DNA from: Motacilla alba alba
Taxonomy: Eukaryota; Chordata; Aves; Passeriformes; Motacillidae
Assembly (NCBI RefSeq): GCF_015832195.1
Contig: NC_052046.1
Location: forward strand, 32,578,911 to 32,642,910
Reading direction: 5' to 3'
Length of the DNA stretch: 64,000 nt
Made by a program: the position numbers and the translations under genes. Positions within the stretch are counted from its first letter, which is position 1. The number at the start of each line of letters is the position of its first letter. The notes beneath the pieces are model-generated. The model was not told where the DNA came from, ran no database searches, and saw only the letters and a program-made list of their open reading frames with translations. Below, piece after piece: positions 25,501-38,675 of this stretch.

Positions 25501-27318
25501 ATGTGTCATTCCTGCCTCTTTTGTCCTTCAGTTCTGTCCAGCCTATTTCTGAGGAAAAAAAGTGTCTCTGATTGTAGTTTTACCAAGGCCATGCTTTACC
25601 CATGGCAATAGCAGTGACATCTTCAACCTGGAACCTTATCTTAACTTCTGGTTGTGAATGTGAAAGCTACACCAGTGGGGGCCCACTTGGAAGAGTGATG
25701 AAAAAAAGCACACTCAAGATTTTGCCTCTGAAGTCCCATCACCATGTTCACATATCCTTTACTCTTTTGTAAGTGTATTGATAAGAGAAGCAAAATGAGA
25801 TTACTCAAATTAATATCCTTGTAATTACTGTACATCACACAATGGTAGAAACCACACCAAGCAGAAATTTGTGTCTTCTACTTTTTAAACCAAACCAATC
25901 AAATGCTATCCTGCATAATTTTGGAAGTCAGTGAAACATAAGCTTCTAAGCAACATTGGTGTTTCTAGCCTTTGAGCTTTTCAGTGTTTATTTTCATGTT
26001 CATAGCAATTAATTATAACTATATACTCAAACCTTTCTGCACAACACCAACATTTTGGTTAGCTGGTCCATGGTTTGCAGCAATAGATTTCTTAAATTGT
26101 GTTTTAAATCTGGAGAGAAAAGTTTTTGTTCTTTGTCTGCTGAATTGCATACAATAAAAAATTTCAATATTTTGTTCATCCAACACAATGAATATTCAGT
26201 TCAGGATTTTTTTTTTCTCATGTAATGCCACAATGTGAGTTAAAAATTAATTTTATTTTCTCAGCTGTTACTTTCCTACTAGATGAAAAATTCTTATAAT
26301 TTTTTTTATATAATAGACATAAATTCAGAAAAATAATGTTTACTTGAAAACTCATTATATCATTTATGTTACCTGCACTATTCTTGTTTTCCAAATTTCT
26401 TCTAAAAAGGCAATTCTACTAATAACTTGAAAGAAACCACTACTAAAAAATATTGAACTATCAATATCCTGCAGGGATTTTCAGTTGTTTGGTTGTCATC
26501 CCTTTACACTTGCAGATAGGAAAGAGTACATTCCTTATGAAAAATTTCTGCCAACATCATAAAAGTCAACTTTCTAAAGTATGGTAGATCAGCTGGTTAT
26601 CATATATTGTATTCATATATTCTCTATTTTACTTTTAAACTAACCTTTCTCCCCTATCCTTTCCTTTTTCTTACGCTCACTTCACATTTGATTTGTTTTT
26701 ACTTCCATGATGAGGACTACATCTTACCTCACCTCATGTTCTCAAGCTTACCTGCTCTCTTACTGAAGACAGAAAAATTATGAAGAACAGGAAGTGAAAT
26801 ACTCGACATGGATAATAAACTTCACAGCTAAATCCCAAATAACTCCACAGAGATGCCAAGTCTGTCCAGCTACAGAGCTGTGCCTCCCACATTTTCCCAA
26901 CAAATAAATTTCTTCTCCCTTTTCTCAGAACAACTCTTTATCAGTCTTTCACGCATCTCCTCACACCCTGACTCCCATCTGTCTTCTTTTTTGGATGAGT
27001 AAGTGGCAGTGTGTTCTGTGACGGTTTGAATTTATCAGTTTGTTTGCCAACTTCTGCATGTGGCTGCTGCCTTTTTCAGGTGATGACATAAGACTCAGTC
27101 TTGATGGGAGCAATTACTTTAAATTCTTTGAATTAATATTTTGAGTTCTATAAAAGAGGAAAATAATTTCCTTTCAGTAAGAATTTTAAATGTTTTTATC
27201 AAGAAGATGAGAGTATGATTGACCAAACCATACTGCTTTAGGACAACAGGCTAAGAAGAGTCCTTCAATGAGGAAGAATTTTTTGTTTTGTCAGTCAAAA
27301 GTAGATTAGTAGCAACAG

Positions 27319-27460
27319 TTTTGTTTGTGTTGGGTTTTTAGGTTTTTTGTTTGTTTTTTTTTTTTTTTTTTTTGCTGTTGTTTGTTTTTTGGGTGTTTTG
27401 GGCTTCTTTTTTTTTTTGTTGTTGGTGGTTTTTTGTTCGTTTTGTTTTGGTTTTTTTTTT
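27319..27460. repeat. T-rich / GTTT low-complexity tract
   Basis: Poly-T blocks of up to about 22 T are separated by GTTT, GTTG and GGGTG units over about 140 bp. It is similar in kind to the tract at 4349-4441 but not next to a recognisable LINE end. Confidence 0.9.
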
Positions 27461-28481
27461 AATTTAAGTTAAATTAAAGAGAGTTGCAGAAAGAATGAAC
27501 TGATGAGGGAATTGCAGCCCTTCTAGGTACTAAATCAAGTATAAGGTTTTCTAAATAGTTATAACAGAAAGTTTTTGCTAAACAGTATCAAGTATTCAAT
27601 AAAAATAGGTGCCAGAAGGATAGGATAAAAATGTGAATTTATTTGAGAAAGAAAAGACCTAACACAAAGTAAAATGAAGAAGAAAAGAGAAGGCAAAACC
27701 ACCTAGCACGGCAGTAATTGAGGTAAAGGCCAGCTGATCCAGAAGCACCTTGTAAATAATAGGTCTTTGGAACACTGATAACCATTTACAAATCGATGTG
27801 GAAGAAATCGACCCTGAATAAATTAAAGCTCTTCTAAGCAGGACAACCAAGGCAACAATTCACTATTGAATAAAATGTGTGGTTTAGATGCATTTTCATC
27901 TAATCAGTTGTGGTAAATGAGGTGCAACATAACAAAATAAAGGGGCTATGAATAAACACTATTGTTACCAGACGCTCAATAACAGTCAAAACTTAAGCTT
28001 AAATTGCAGGAAGCTGAAAGGATTGGAGAGGAAATAAATCAAAGGTACCACACAATTTCTCCCACCTACCTGAAACAAGTGCCAGCAGAAACAGCTGCCT
28101 GACCATTTTATCCAGAAGGGATTACTTTGGGCAGCTTCACATATACAGGAAGAGGAGAAAAAATAGCTACTTATAAATTTTTAACAATGTCAAGTTTTTT
28201 TACTGGAAAAAAAAGAGCTTAAAAGTAATTTTCTCATGGTTAGATGCAAAGGCATTTTTTAGATACTGGAAATACAGATCCAGGTTTTTATTTGTGTGGA
28301 AAGCCAAATCAAATGGAGATACTCATTGAATCAACCTGAAGCCAAATCTGCAGGGATTCTTACTATTGATACCATTATCACCATCAAGGAAATTACTCAC
28401 ATCCTGTTTGATAGATTTTGTTCCCCTTGGGAGAGCTACCCCATTGCAAAAGAACTGAATAATATATTTTATTTCATTCTT

Positions 28482-28507
28482 AAAAAAAAAAAAAAAAAAA
28501 AAAAAAA
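28482..28507 (+). repeat. 26-base A homopolymer
   Basis: An A run follows ATATTTTATTTCATTCTT. The upstream 200 bases are not recognisable as an mRNA and no AATAAA lies immediately upstream, so a processed retrocopy is not supported. Confidence 0.9.
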
Positions 28508-29594
28508 GAAGAATGTTCTCTTTCCCCAGATAAAAAAAGATGAATAGGGAAGACTTATTCTACATATCAAAGTTTACAGGAGTAAGGGTTGGGGCTAAGG
28601 AAAATCGGTTAACAGAGATGAGAAAATTATTAAAAAGTGAAGTAGATTCTATTCCATTGTGTGGAAGGCTGAGCAATATGAGACATAAAATCTTAAATGC
28701 AGAGAATTCAGGGCAACAGGACAGAAGAAGGGAGCCATCTCTAGTCTCATTCATGCAAAAAGAAATCATTACCAGAATGTACTGAATCTTATGGACAGGA
28801 ATGCTGGATACTGGCTTGTACAAGAGACATTATTGCATGCAAGAAAATTTTGCCATTTTTAGAAGAGTTTCAATCATAAATTCTAATTACCCACACAAAT
28901 TTTCCAGAGAAGGTAGGTATTCCTGCACATTTTGTCTAGCAGCTGTCTTCCAAAAAATATTTCTCAGCTGTCTATAAATATAGCAGTAGCCTGTAACCTG
29001 ATGTCAGCAGACTCCTAGAAGTCTGCTGGGTACTTGTTGTTTTTAATTGTAGGTTTTTCTTGGCAAAGGCTTAAATGCCTCTTTAGCATACTAACTTCTG
29101 CTGGTATGGGTAGTGCATGCTAGTCAAATGATACATAAGATTTTTGGCCTCAGATATTTTTTTGCTTTGATTTCCATCCCTTCTGATTTTTCACTGCAAG
29201 TTTTTAGAGATGTAAAGTGTTACATGAAATATTTTCTAAGCTGGTGGTTCTATATCTCTTGCCAATATCATAGAAAAAATAAGTTTCTGGGGGCAAGTGT
29301 TCCTCCAAAATATTTTTTACACCAATTTGAATTACTCATAGGTTTCATGGGATAGTTGAATCTTTTGGTATTGATTTCAGTATGGTACATAATTGAGAAG
29401 TTTATGGTTTTATTATATTAGCTAAATAATAGGTACCTCTGTTCTAGAATAATTACAGTGGAAAAAGCAAATGCAATTGGTAACACTGAATTAGAGAAAA
29501 AGCAAATTAATATGTTATTATAATAATATTTATTGGAAAAAGAAATGCAAATGTCAAACCTCAAGCTATAAAATATTGGAGAAGTGAATGCTTT

Positions 29595-29740
29595 CCAGAG
29601 TCCAAGAAATGTTTGGACAGTGCTCCCATCACATGGTGTGATTCTTGAGGCCGTTCTGGGCAGGGCCAGGACGTGGACTTCGGGTGATCCTGGTGTGTCC
29701 CTCCCAGTTCAGGATATTCTGTGATTCTGTGATTCTGTAG
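29595..29740 (+). mobile_element. CR1 3'-end fragment, + strand
   Basis: The text from CAAGAAATGTTTGGACA (about 29604) through ACATGGTGTGATTCTTGAGG and GGCAGGGCCAGGA to CCTCCCAGTTCAGGATATTC matches the 3' UTR of a CR1 subfamily. It ends in the octamer repeat ATTCTGTG x3 (about 29713-29737) that marks CR1 3' termini. It is 5' truncated, as is usual for CR1, and is a few hundred bases long at most. Confidence 0.85.
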
Positions 29741-32700
29741 GCATGTATCTGGGTAGACTTCTTGGACAGGGTTTGTTAAAGCGCTTACTCAGTTTTAGTA
29801 CTGTCATTCCTGAACTCTAATTTGGTATTGCCTGTCCTTGGCTGGTGAAGTTCTGGGAGTAACAGGGTCAGCAGTGCTTTTTCTAACAGGGTTAACAGTG
29901 TTATCTCATGTTGCTCTGGGTTGAACAATTTCAATTCCTACTGTACTGGAATACATACAGGCCTATGACCTGTCATGTTACTGTCCTCTTCACATACCAA
30001 GTTTAGATTGCTGAAAAGTAAACTGGAAACCACATAGCCTTTCCAGTTAATAACATTCCAGGTAATGTTTTAATTAGTAGAGAAATCATGAATAGGAATG
30101 GGACTTCAAGAATTACCCAATTACTCCCCACCAGTAAAAGAATCCATGTATAAGACATGCAAAAAAGTGAAAATCTGAAGTATAAATTGAATTCCATGTT
30201 AATGAAGTCTGATGGATTTTGCCACTCTGCAGGTGATGCCTTCAAAAAACGCAGTACTGCTAGCTGTATGAGTCCTCCTATGAAATGGTGGGTGCTTTAG
30301 GCAGAAAGCATGAGAGAACTCTGGAAGAAGTAAAAGCTCTGAAACTGAAGGGAATGCTTTCTTTTAACACAACCCTTAATCAGATCAACAAAAATAGCTA
30401 TGTTATCCTTTTCTTTCTTCACTAAGATGGAAGCAGATGTTCACAGAAAGATGCAAAAGAAATGTGTCTGCAGTATAACAGCCAGGTTGAACAAAAAGAA
30501 CAATTATTTCTTATTATTTTAATATTTCCCAGTCACCCTTTGATTATCAGAAAATGGAGATGACTTTTTGTTTCTTTGTAGTTTATGAAATATTTAGGCC
30601 CTCATTTCTTTGGTAGAGCTGTACTGAATTTTCAGTGTTAAGAATTCATGTCACAGTTGTAAACATACATGAGCTATAAAGAGAACTTTTTACTCACAGT
30701 AAACATCATTAGAACACTTAAAGTATCATATTGCTGGAGTTCATAATCAACATAATCACGTAGAAAAATCTAAACAAGAAAAATAAAATGGAACAACTGA
30801 AAAAGGAAATTAACGGGTGATTGTGTTTAGGCAGCCTCTACAAGTACTGCTGGGTATTTTCAGGGACAAGAACACGACCAATCCAATGGCTTACTCAGTT
30901 GTACTGAAAAAAACTCTCTGTTACAGAAGGATAAGTCTATCCTCTCAAGACTGATCCAGCTTCTTGTGCTTTGGTATTGTATATGAACCTCCATATTCTT
31001 ATGTTTCTTCATATTTCCCTCTTTTCCCTAGCCATTGAATTATAATAGCATAAATGCATTAACAAAAAGCATTATAGTAATAAAATATATACTCTTTGTA
31101 CAGACTGTATGTTGCAGCTTTTATAGGCTCTGTAACTTAATTACTCTAACGTTTCGTGATTATCCCTTAGGCATCAGCCTCCTGACTTTTTGTCATTTTC
31201 CCTGTAGATAATCCAGCTGGTGTGTGTTACAGAATGCATCAGCAATAAAAATTCAGAAAGGAAATTACAGTATTTATGCTAACTATGGGTATAGAAAACC
31301 CTTTCTTTCATTTTAAATTCCCTCTTTCTTCTGCTGCATTCCACAAAATACTGTCTCCTCCTTGTAATCTCTGATTCCTGGCAAACGCATCCCCTCAACT
31401 CTCATGTGACAGAATACAAAATTCAAGAAGACTTTTTTCTCTCCATTATAATTTTTTACCATGCCTACATACAACACAAGGACAGTAACTTCTGCAGTTA
31501 AATAGAAAAATTTGTAACAAACAGGGGGTAACTTGACCATTCGCAATTGAACGTCTTCCACTAGTGCAGTAAAACTTAACACCCAGTATTCAGAGACTTA
31601 AGGCATAAAATAATAAGCAATTGCAAAAGAATACACATTTTAGAAATTACTCTAAAGGTCTGTATTTTAAAATTGTATTTCTGCACAGGCTACTCTCATC
31701 AAAATATTCTTTTCTTTAAAATCTGATGCTTTTCACAGACCTAACAACTTAACTGTATGCTAGATAGGACAATGGCACTTTCTGTTAATGAGCTGTATTA
31801 AATGCTCAAAGGAAGAATGGAACATTGTCCAGATAATTGTGCATTGAATCTTGGAAAAGCTTCATTAAGGCACTTAATACTTCTTATGAAACCATGCAGT
31901 CAGTTTATTCTCTGTATGTCAATTAACTTGTGAACCTCAAATAAGAAATGAAGATTTCTCTGGCATGTAATAGAATCAATATTACTTAAAAAAATTTAAA
32001 TATTTGTCAAACCATTTCTTTCTGGTTCTAGTATACCACACAACTGTTGAAATGAAATGAATTTATCTGAAAACCCCTCATAGGAATTCAAATAGTTCAT
32101 TGTTTTAACCCATGCCAAAGTATTCTAGGTTAAGACTTCATGGGAAAGAGACTAAAACACGAGGAAAGAGGAAGGGAGGGACAATCTGCATCTTAAAAGT
32201 ATTAACACTTCATGTGCCTCTTGCATTGCTTTGGAGGGTAAAAAACCCACTTAGAAAGGCATGACTGTGACAACAGCTGTGCCTGGAGCAAATTTTTCCT
32301 CCTTGCAAACAAGTTATGCACACCCCAGCCAAGGTGAAATAAAATATAAACATTAATAGATGCTACAGAGAAACCTGTGTTGATTGTACCTCTTGGCAAA
32401 GCTAAATTTATACCTAAAAATGTGCAGTTAAATATCCAGTTTGGACTTGTTATATCTTATGCATGGTGCATGAAAAATTTCTTATGATTTTAAACAGTAA
32501 GCAAAATTCCCTGTCATCTATTTTCATTATGTTACAGCAATAACTTATAGATGCATTTATTTGCAAGACATGCTTTAGTTTTGCTTTTGAAGAAATTCCA
32601 CTAAAAAAGTGTCAAAAATATTGTGGAGAGCACAAAGAAAATGTTTTAGTACAAGAAAATGTGTCTTTTGTAACTTTGGCTGTATACAAATCTTTACTAT

Positions 32701-33244
32701 TTTATTGAAAAAAAAAAAAGTCAGAAACATTCCATGCCTTCATCCGTTCACAACTTTGTCTTCCTGAAAGCCCTAGTACCATGCATGGACAAATACCATA
32801 GCATTTTAACTACTGATAACAAAAACAAGGAGGGTTTTGGAATGAATTAAAAACTTGTAAAAAGAAATAATCACAGTTATAATAATAATATCAGCCAAAT
32901 TCACTGGCATTTCAGTGAGTAAGGGAACATTGCCCCAGCCATAACCACAACATTTATTTGTTCAGGTCCTAAGCTGAAGCTGAAGATACTTGCACTGCAT
33001 TTTTCAGTGAGTACCTAAACATTAAGCAGATATTTCAGAAAATTCACCGAGTAGAAAATTTGATTTAAAATATTTGCAAAATAATGAAAATTTGATTCTA
33101 TAACTTATTGAAAAAGGAAACAAATGCATCATGTTATCCTTATATCCACTTTCAGCTGACTTAACACATAAAAAATTATGTAAATAATTACAGCAAATAG
33201 ATTTTAACATGTTTATAAGGTGATTTTGCCCTTATGATTTGGGC

Positions 33245-33335
33245 AAAAGAAAAACCAACCAAAAAATAACCAACCAGAAAAAAAAACCAAAAAAGCAAAT
33301 GGAAAAATAAAAATAAACAACCAAAACCCCCACCC
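33245..33335. repeat. A-rich CCAA/CAAA low-complexity tract
   Basis: Irregular CCAA, AACC and A-run units over about 90 bp, like the tract at 14167-14222. Confidence 0.85.
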
Positions 33336-34255
33336 TCAAATTGCAAATAACAAGCAATTTTGAAGAACCAATATGTTCCATGAAGGAATCAAAAGCAGGA
33401 AAGAAAGCTCCATTTTGTGAACCAATTGCCTGCTCTAAATAGGTCAGGCAGATATGCTCACAAGTCCCAGCACCTGTTCCCTACCACTTGAATGTAGAAC
33501 ATAATTTTCCCAATCTAGTCGTAAATGATGGCTGACTTTGGAACTACAGAAATCAAGCTAGACTTTCATATATGTGCAGTGCCATTTAAAAAATTCAGTG
33601 TCTGTGCCAATCTGTGCTTGAATGTCAGCAGTTATTTGTAGGGCTAATGCTTAGCTATAAAGGTACCATTGGATAAAGGTACCAGTGGATAACTTGTGGA
33701 CCCTTTTAACAGAAGCAAAGCTGGGTTCTCATTCTGCATTTTAACGACTTTTACTTGGTGAAAGGGAGAGTTTTCTACACACTTTTCAATGATTATCAAT
33801 TAGAAGCTTAAAGTGCAAGTATTTTGTTCCTTTCCCACTTGCTCCTCTTCATTCTCAGTATGCTATGCTTACTGTTACTGGCAAACATAAAATAGGCTGA
33901 AAAGTAATTTTGTATTTAATAAGAATGAAGAGATGAGGAGAAGCTATGATGACAACAAAGTACTCAAGCAACAAGCTTTTCAGAAAGCCAATTACTATGA
34001 TAGATAACCTTGATATTTAATTATAGAATAATACATAAATACTGTTTTTATTTTTTAATGTAGTTCACTCTCTACCCCCATGTGGAGATTTCTGAACACC
34101 ATTAATCGCAAAGTCACATCAATATATTAGACAGATCTATTAATTATCACTTAAGCTAAAGCATCTAGGCTAGAGCAGACCTGCATTTTGTCAAGGGATT
34201 CACTTGAATCATGTTCATCGGAACATGTGGCTTTCAGTTCTGTATATAAGATTAC

Positions 34256-34306
34256 TGTATTTAAGATTATTATTAATTATTATTATGTATTTAAGATTAT
34301 TATTAA
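34256..34306. repeat. 30-bp partial tandem duplication
   Basis: The unit starting TGTATTTAAGATTATTATTA occurs at 34256-34285 and again from 34286, with 21 bases matching before the second copy breaks off at 34306. Confidence 0.85.
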
Positions 34307-37300
34307 CCAGTCTGCCCCAGTGGACTGCTGCTCGGGACTTATTGTATGCCCTCAAGAAAAGAATTATGTTTTCTAAGGGTCACTGCTGTTGTTGTTAAGC
34401 CACAGCAGAAAAGGCTTGCAGTATCTGTTAAACAGATGCGCTGATTTGTATTTTGTGTTGACAAATCACAGATTTGTGATTTGTGTTGACATCACTCTGT
34501 AGCTATGAAATACATATATATCAGCAAATTTTATTGTTATGAAAACAAAGGCTAACCATAACAGGCACTAAACTGTATATAGAGAAGTCCAAGGTGTAAC
34601 TTGTACTTGTACAAAGTAATTTGGTAGAAGTTAGCTTTAGTTCATTGTCCTGAAAGTTGGCTGTATTATCAACTAAGACCAAACAACTTTATCTGTAAGA
34701 CAAGAAAAAAGGCTAGTAGTATATGTCAATATATTTTGAATAATTGCTTGTAAATGAAAACTACAGGTTTTAAAATCAGACCTGTAGAAACAAAAAAATA
34801 GTGAGAGATGTCTCCCTGTATGATGCACCTAACTCCACTTATGTTTTCTCAGTTCTTTATGTGTTGATGTAGTGCTACTGAAACCCAGAAATTAAGAGGT
34901 TCAGGTAAATAGAACCAGCGCATGATTCAGCAGTTTTGATGGAATATACTAAATACGAAATTGAACTAATGACTTTTTTTATGAAACTCCTTAAATACAT
35001 TGTCTTTAGTTTTGCTTCTTAAGAAAGAGAAAATTCTCTCAGTAGTGGTTCCTGCACAGATTCCTCCTTTATGAATGAAGTATGAAATGAAGCTTAAATG
35101 AACCCCAGCTACTCATCACCCAGGAATGACATGAAAATAGTATGAAAAAGTGAACTCAGCACTTGAAGAACACAAGAGTGTGCAAACATTAATTCTCATA
35201 ATTGTCTCATGAGTTCCATGAATATTTTTTGCAAGATCTAAGATACAATATCAAGATATCTTCCATTACATTAATTTATGAACATTTACATATTTTCTTG
35301 TCAGTTTCTAGCACTGTTTTACAGGCCTTTACAACAAAACTTATTTCACATGGAGATAATTAACTAATGAAAATTCTCTTAAATTAATTTGAGAGTTGTT
35401 TATGAGAAAATATACTTCAGAGATATCATGTCTTGACTTATTAGATGCTTAATGATGACTTTTAAATAAGAATTGAAAGCAGTTTCAGGCAGAAGTGAAG
35501 AGTTAGCATGTTGCAATAACAGGAGAGTGTTTTTAAAATCTATCTCCTCCTTTACTTCATGTTTAGGATTTTTGTTCTACCTCCTTCCTCCTCCACTCCT
35601 CCCTCTTCCCTCTCCTGCCCCACTTCTCTTCTTATATCCTGCTTGTTTTGTGATTTGTTACTGAAGGTTGAAATAAATTTATATTACTTGCACAAGGACA
35701 TTTCTCTGGGCCTGAAGTACTTGTAAAAAGATTTGAAGCATGCAGGGAGAAAAAAGCATCTTCCAGATCTTTGTACCAGTCAGAAACCAATGGATATACA
35801 TACATTTTTACAATTTTTTTAATCCACTTGTATATTTTAAAGCTCTGCTGATTTGCAGCATTTACAGAGATCCAGGCTAATTACTGTAGAAAGGAATTGA
35901 TATATCTGGCAATGATATAATGAATTACACTTGAATTTTTCAGGGATGTGAAACATGAATTTAATGATTTTTGGACATACTGATAGCCTCAGATAAAAGA
36001 AAAGAAATGGTCAAGGAGTGAAGACACTAAGCTACATGGAAAAATTTCCTCACTTATGTGCCAGTATTCTTGCCCATTCAGATTTTATTTGCAGAACCAT
36101 AAGCAAGGGTAGCTGAAAAGGTGTGCTGATATCCATTAATTCTGGAAAGAATTCTAGTGTGATTTTTCTCCTTCCTGCAAAACAGTGAGGAATTTAGCAA
36201 GTATTAGGAAACAATACACTCAATTAAAATTGAATAACAAATGGTTATCATCTTTCATTACTTCATTATTTTAATGGAAGATGTATAAAGCTTTTTCTTA
36301 TTTTTTTATCTGTATTTTTAATTTAAATTTTCTAATTGATCTGAAAAAAAGGTAAACACTGATAACATAATTCTTACATGGCTTCAGCATGTTTCTGCAT
36401 GCTTTATATGGGGAACACAAAAATAAATTTAAAAATAACCAGACAATTTCTGTTTGCCCAACACTAGAGGCGTTTCTTCTTTGCATTAAAAAAAAAAAGA
36501 CTGAAAAGGAATGTAGTGAAAAAAGGGTTCTACTCTACATGTATATGCAAAAATGCCACAGTGCATTCACAGAAAATATATGGAAAAACCCATCTGAATC
36601 AGCTTTTTACAGATAGATATTTGAAACTGTGGTGTCAGAAAGTCTATGAAGCCTGGAAAGAGAGCAAACTGTACCCTATTTGAAAGAACACATAAATATG
36701 CACTAATATGTGATATTATGCTCAGAGGCAGACCTTAGGATAATCATATACTAGTTAGCAATAGCTCATATCTTCACAACATAACCACTAATTCTAATTC
36801 CTGTATGTCTATGACAGTAAGGAAAATTAATGATGATTTAAAACAATAGAACACATCTATGGGAAGACCAGGAAATGCCATGAGTTTTACATCACCAAGA
36901 CTAGATTTACTTTGCAAGAATGACCCACAGCTAAGTAGCAATGCAAAAAAAAATCCCAACAAAACAAGATGTGTTTAACACAATAGAGTGACAGCTTATG
37001 CATTCACTGAGAGAAAATTGTTCCCATCCTTCAGCTCAAAATGTTACTCAGTCATGCTGCTCAAAAAGAAAGGGCTTGCAACAAGTTCAAAATGGAAGTA
37101 GAGTTTTATTATCACTTTTCTGTGCTGAGTAAGTGGTTGCTCAGGATGAAACCATGAGAGGAGGTAACAGCATGAGAAACCATGAATGCTAAGTTGTTTT
37201 GTCATTAGAATGAAAACATTTATAGTAACAAATTCTGCTCACATCTGCCTCTGAGACTTAAACATTTTTTTAATGTAGTCACTTATTTTTTTGTTTGTTT

Positions 37301-37321
37301 GGGGTTTTGGTGGGAGTGTTT

Positions 37322-37361
37322 TGTGTATATGTGTATGTGTGTGTGTGTGTGTGTGTGTGTT
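37322..37361. repeat. GT microsatellite
   Basis: A (GT)n run, impure at its left end with TA interruptions and pure over the last about 26 bases. It is probably polymorphic. Confidence 0.95.
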
Positions 37362-37521
37362 TCTTGTTTGTTAGAGGTGTTTTTTATTTACCTGTAGCTT
37401 CACACTGCAAGTCATGGAAACACTCCAATTCATCAAACAGATGAGTGTGCCACGAATGTCCAGAGTTACATTGCCCATTTTTAGAAGAAGACAGAAGGCC
37501 CTAGAATTTCTAAGTACAAAA

Positions 37522-37559
37522 AAAAATCAGTAGCATAATTCAAAAATCAGTAGCATAAT
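37522..37559. repeat. 18-bp direct repeat, tandem with 20-bp period
   Basis: AAAAATCAGTAGCATAAT occurs at 37522-37539 and at 37542-37559. It is a simple local duplication. Confidence 0.9.
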
Positions 37560-38214
37560 CAAAATATGTCAGGGGAAAAAAATAAAAATACTCAGTCTAA
37601 TTAAAATCACAAAACTATTTTTTTATTCTCAAAAACTGTAAATGGGCAGGCACAATAGGAAAAATAGTTATTTAAACATATTGTTCTTTAAACAATAGTT
37701 CTTTAAGTATATGTTCATATAGTTAAACTATATTCTGTAGTTTAAACTATATTCTATGGTTTTTTAAAATTTCATTTATCAATTTATTTTTAAAGAGGAT
37801 GATGATATTATATTACAAGAAAATGGAAACATAATGATATTAATACCAAAATAATCAGTTTTCTGCCCCTTCAGTCTAGCTATTTAAATAAGTTTTTAAT
37901 TAAAAATATAGTACTCTGAAGGAGTGCTAACATTTTCCCCTCATTTAAGAAGGTTAACATTGCAACTAACTCTACGTCGACTAGTCTGACAATTCCTACG
38001 AAGCCTGTGCAGAAAGGCAGAGGGAAGAAGGATGACAGAACTTTGTCTCTGGATCCAACTGATGGCTTCATAGAGTAAGAAAATTTAAAAGTTAAGCTAG
38101 AACCAGTGAAAACAAGTTTGCCTTATAAATGTGATACTACCCACTGGGATAAGTAATGCAAATACTCTAATTAATTTATCTAACTTTTTTTCAGTATATC
38201 ACTGCAAAAGCCAG

Positions 38215-38675
38215 TGTGCTGGTATCAGCTGGAGTGGAGTTAATTTCTTTCACAGTGGCTGGTATAGGGCTGTGTTCTGGATTTGTGCTGAACACAGGGT
38301 TGATAACAGAGAGATGTTTTTGTTACTGCTGAGAAGGTCTTACACAGAGCCAAGGCCTGTTCTACTTTTGTATTTACACCCTGGCGAGGGATTTGGGGGT
38401 GCATGGGAGGCTGGGAGGAGACACAGCCAGGACAGGTGATGCAGCTGACCAAAGGGATATTCCAGACCATCTGACATCATGGTCTGTACATAAAGTGGTG
38501 ACTTAATTCCTTCTTTTGCTTTGCTTGTGTGTGCAACCTGCATTCCCTATTAAACTGTCTTTATCTCAACCCACATTTTTTTCTGGCTTTTACTCTTCCA
38601 ATTTTCTCCCTGATCCCACTGAGTGAGAGAGCATCTGTGTGGCCTTTGGCTGCTGGCTGGGGTTAAACCATAACA
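38215..38675 (+). mobile_element. ERVL-type solo LTR (copy 2 of 3), + strand
   Basis: This is the best preserved of the three related LTRs. It starts TGTGCTGGTATCAGCTGG (38215) and contains GAGTTAATTTCTTTC, GTTGATAACAGAGAGATG, GACACAGCCAGGACAGG and GACCAAAGGGATATTCCAGA. It also has TACATAAAG in the TATA position (about 38487), the poly(A) signal ATTAAA (38549-38554) with CTGTCTTTATCTCAACCC, and the terminus GGGGTTAAACCATAACA ending at 38675. No internal retroviral sequence follows and no clear target site duplication was found. Confidence 0.85.

Larger units (their letters stand above)
21623..29594. other. Unique AT-rich non-coding sequence with simple repeats
   Basis: Nearly 8 kb with no gene or family-level repeat that I recognise. 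It contains TA-rich runs at 22474-22512, T/C runs at 23125-23151, an A/TA run near 24583-24606, the T/GTTT tract at 27319-27460, the A run at 28482-28507 and a 9-bp hairpin at 29005-29028 (arms CAGCAGACT / AGTCTGCTG). Confidence 0.5.
29741..38214. other. Unique AT-rich non-coding sequence with simple repeats
   Basis: About 8.5 kb with no gene or family-level repeat recognised. It includes an A/CCAA tract at 33245-33335, a 30-bp partial tandem repeat at 34256-34306, a 9-bp hairpin at 34461-34484, a pyrimidine-rich stretch at about 35578-35640, the GT repeat at 37322-37361 and an 18-bp direct repeat at 37522-37559. The longest open frame is about 90 codons with no recognisable product. Confidence 0.5.

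Noticed and set aside
28296..28507. Possible processed retrocopy ending in the A run
   Set aside because: The upstream sequence is not recognisable as an mRNA, has no AATAAA close to the run, and no flanking duplication was found.
38131..38439. 102-codon open frame
   Set aside because: Most of it is LTR sequence (from 38215), and the rest is AT-rich unique DNA without coding signals.
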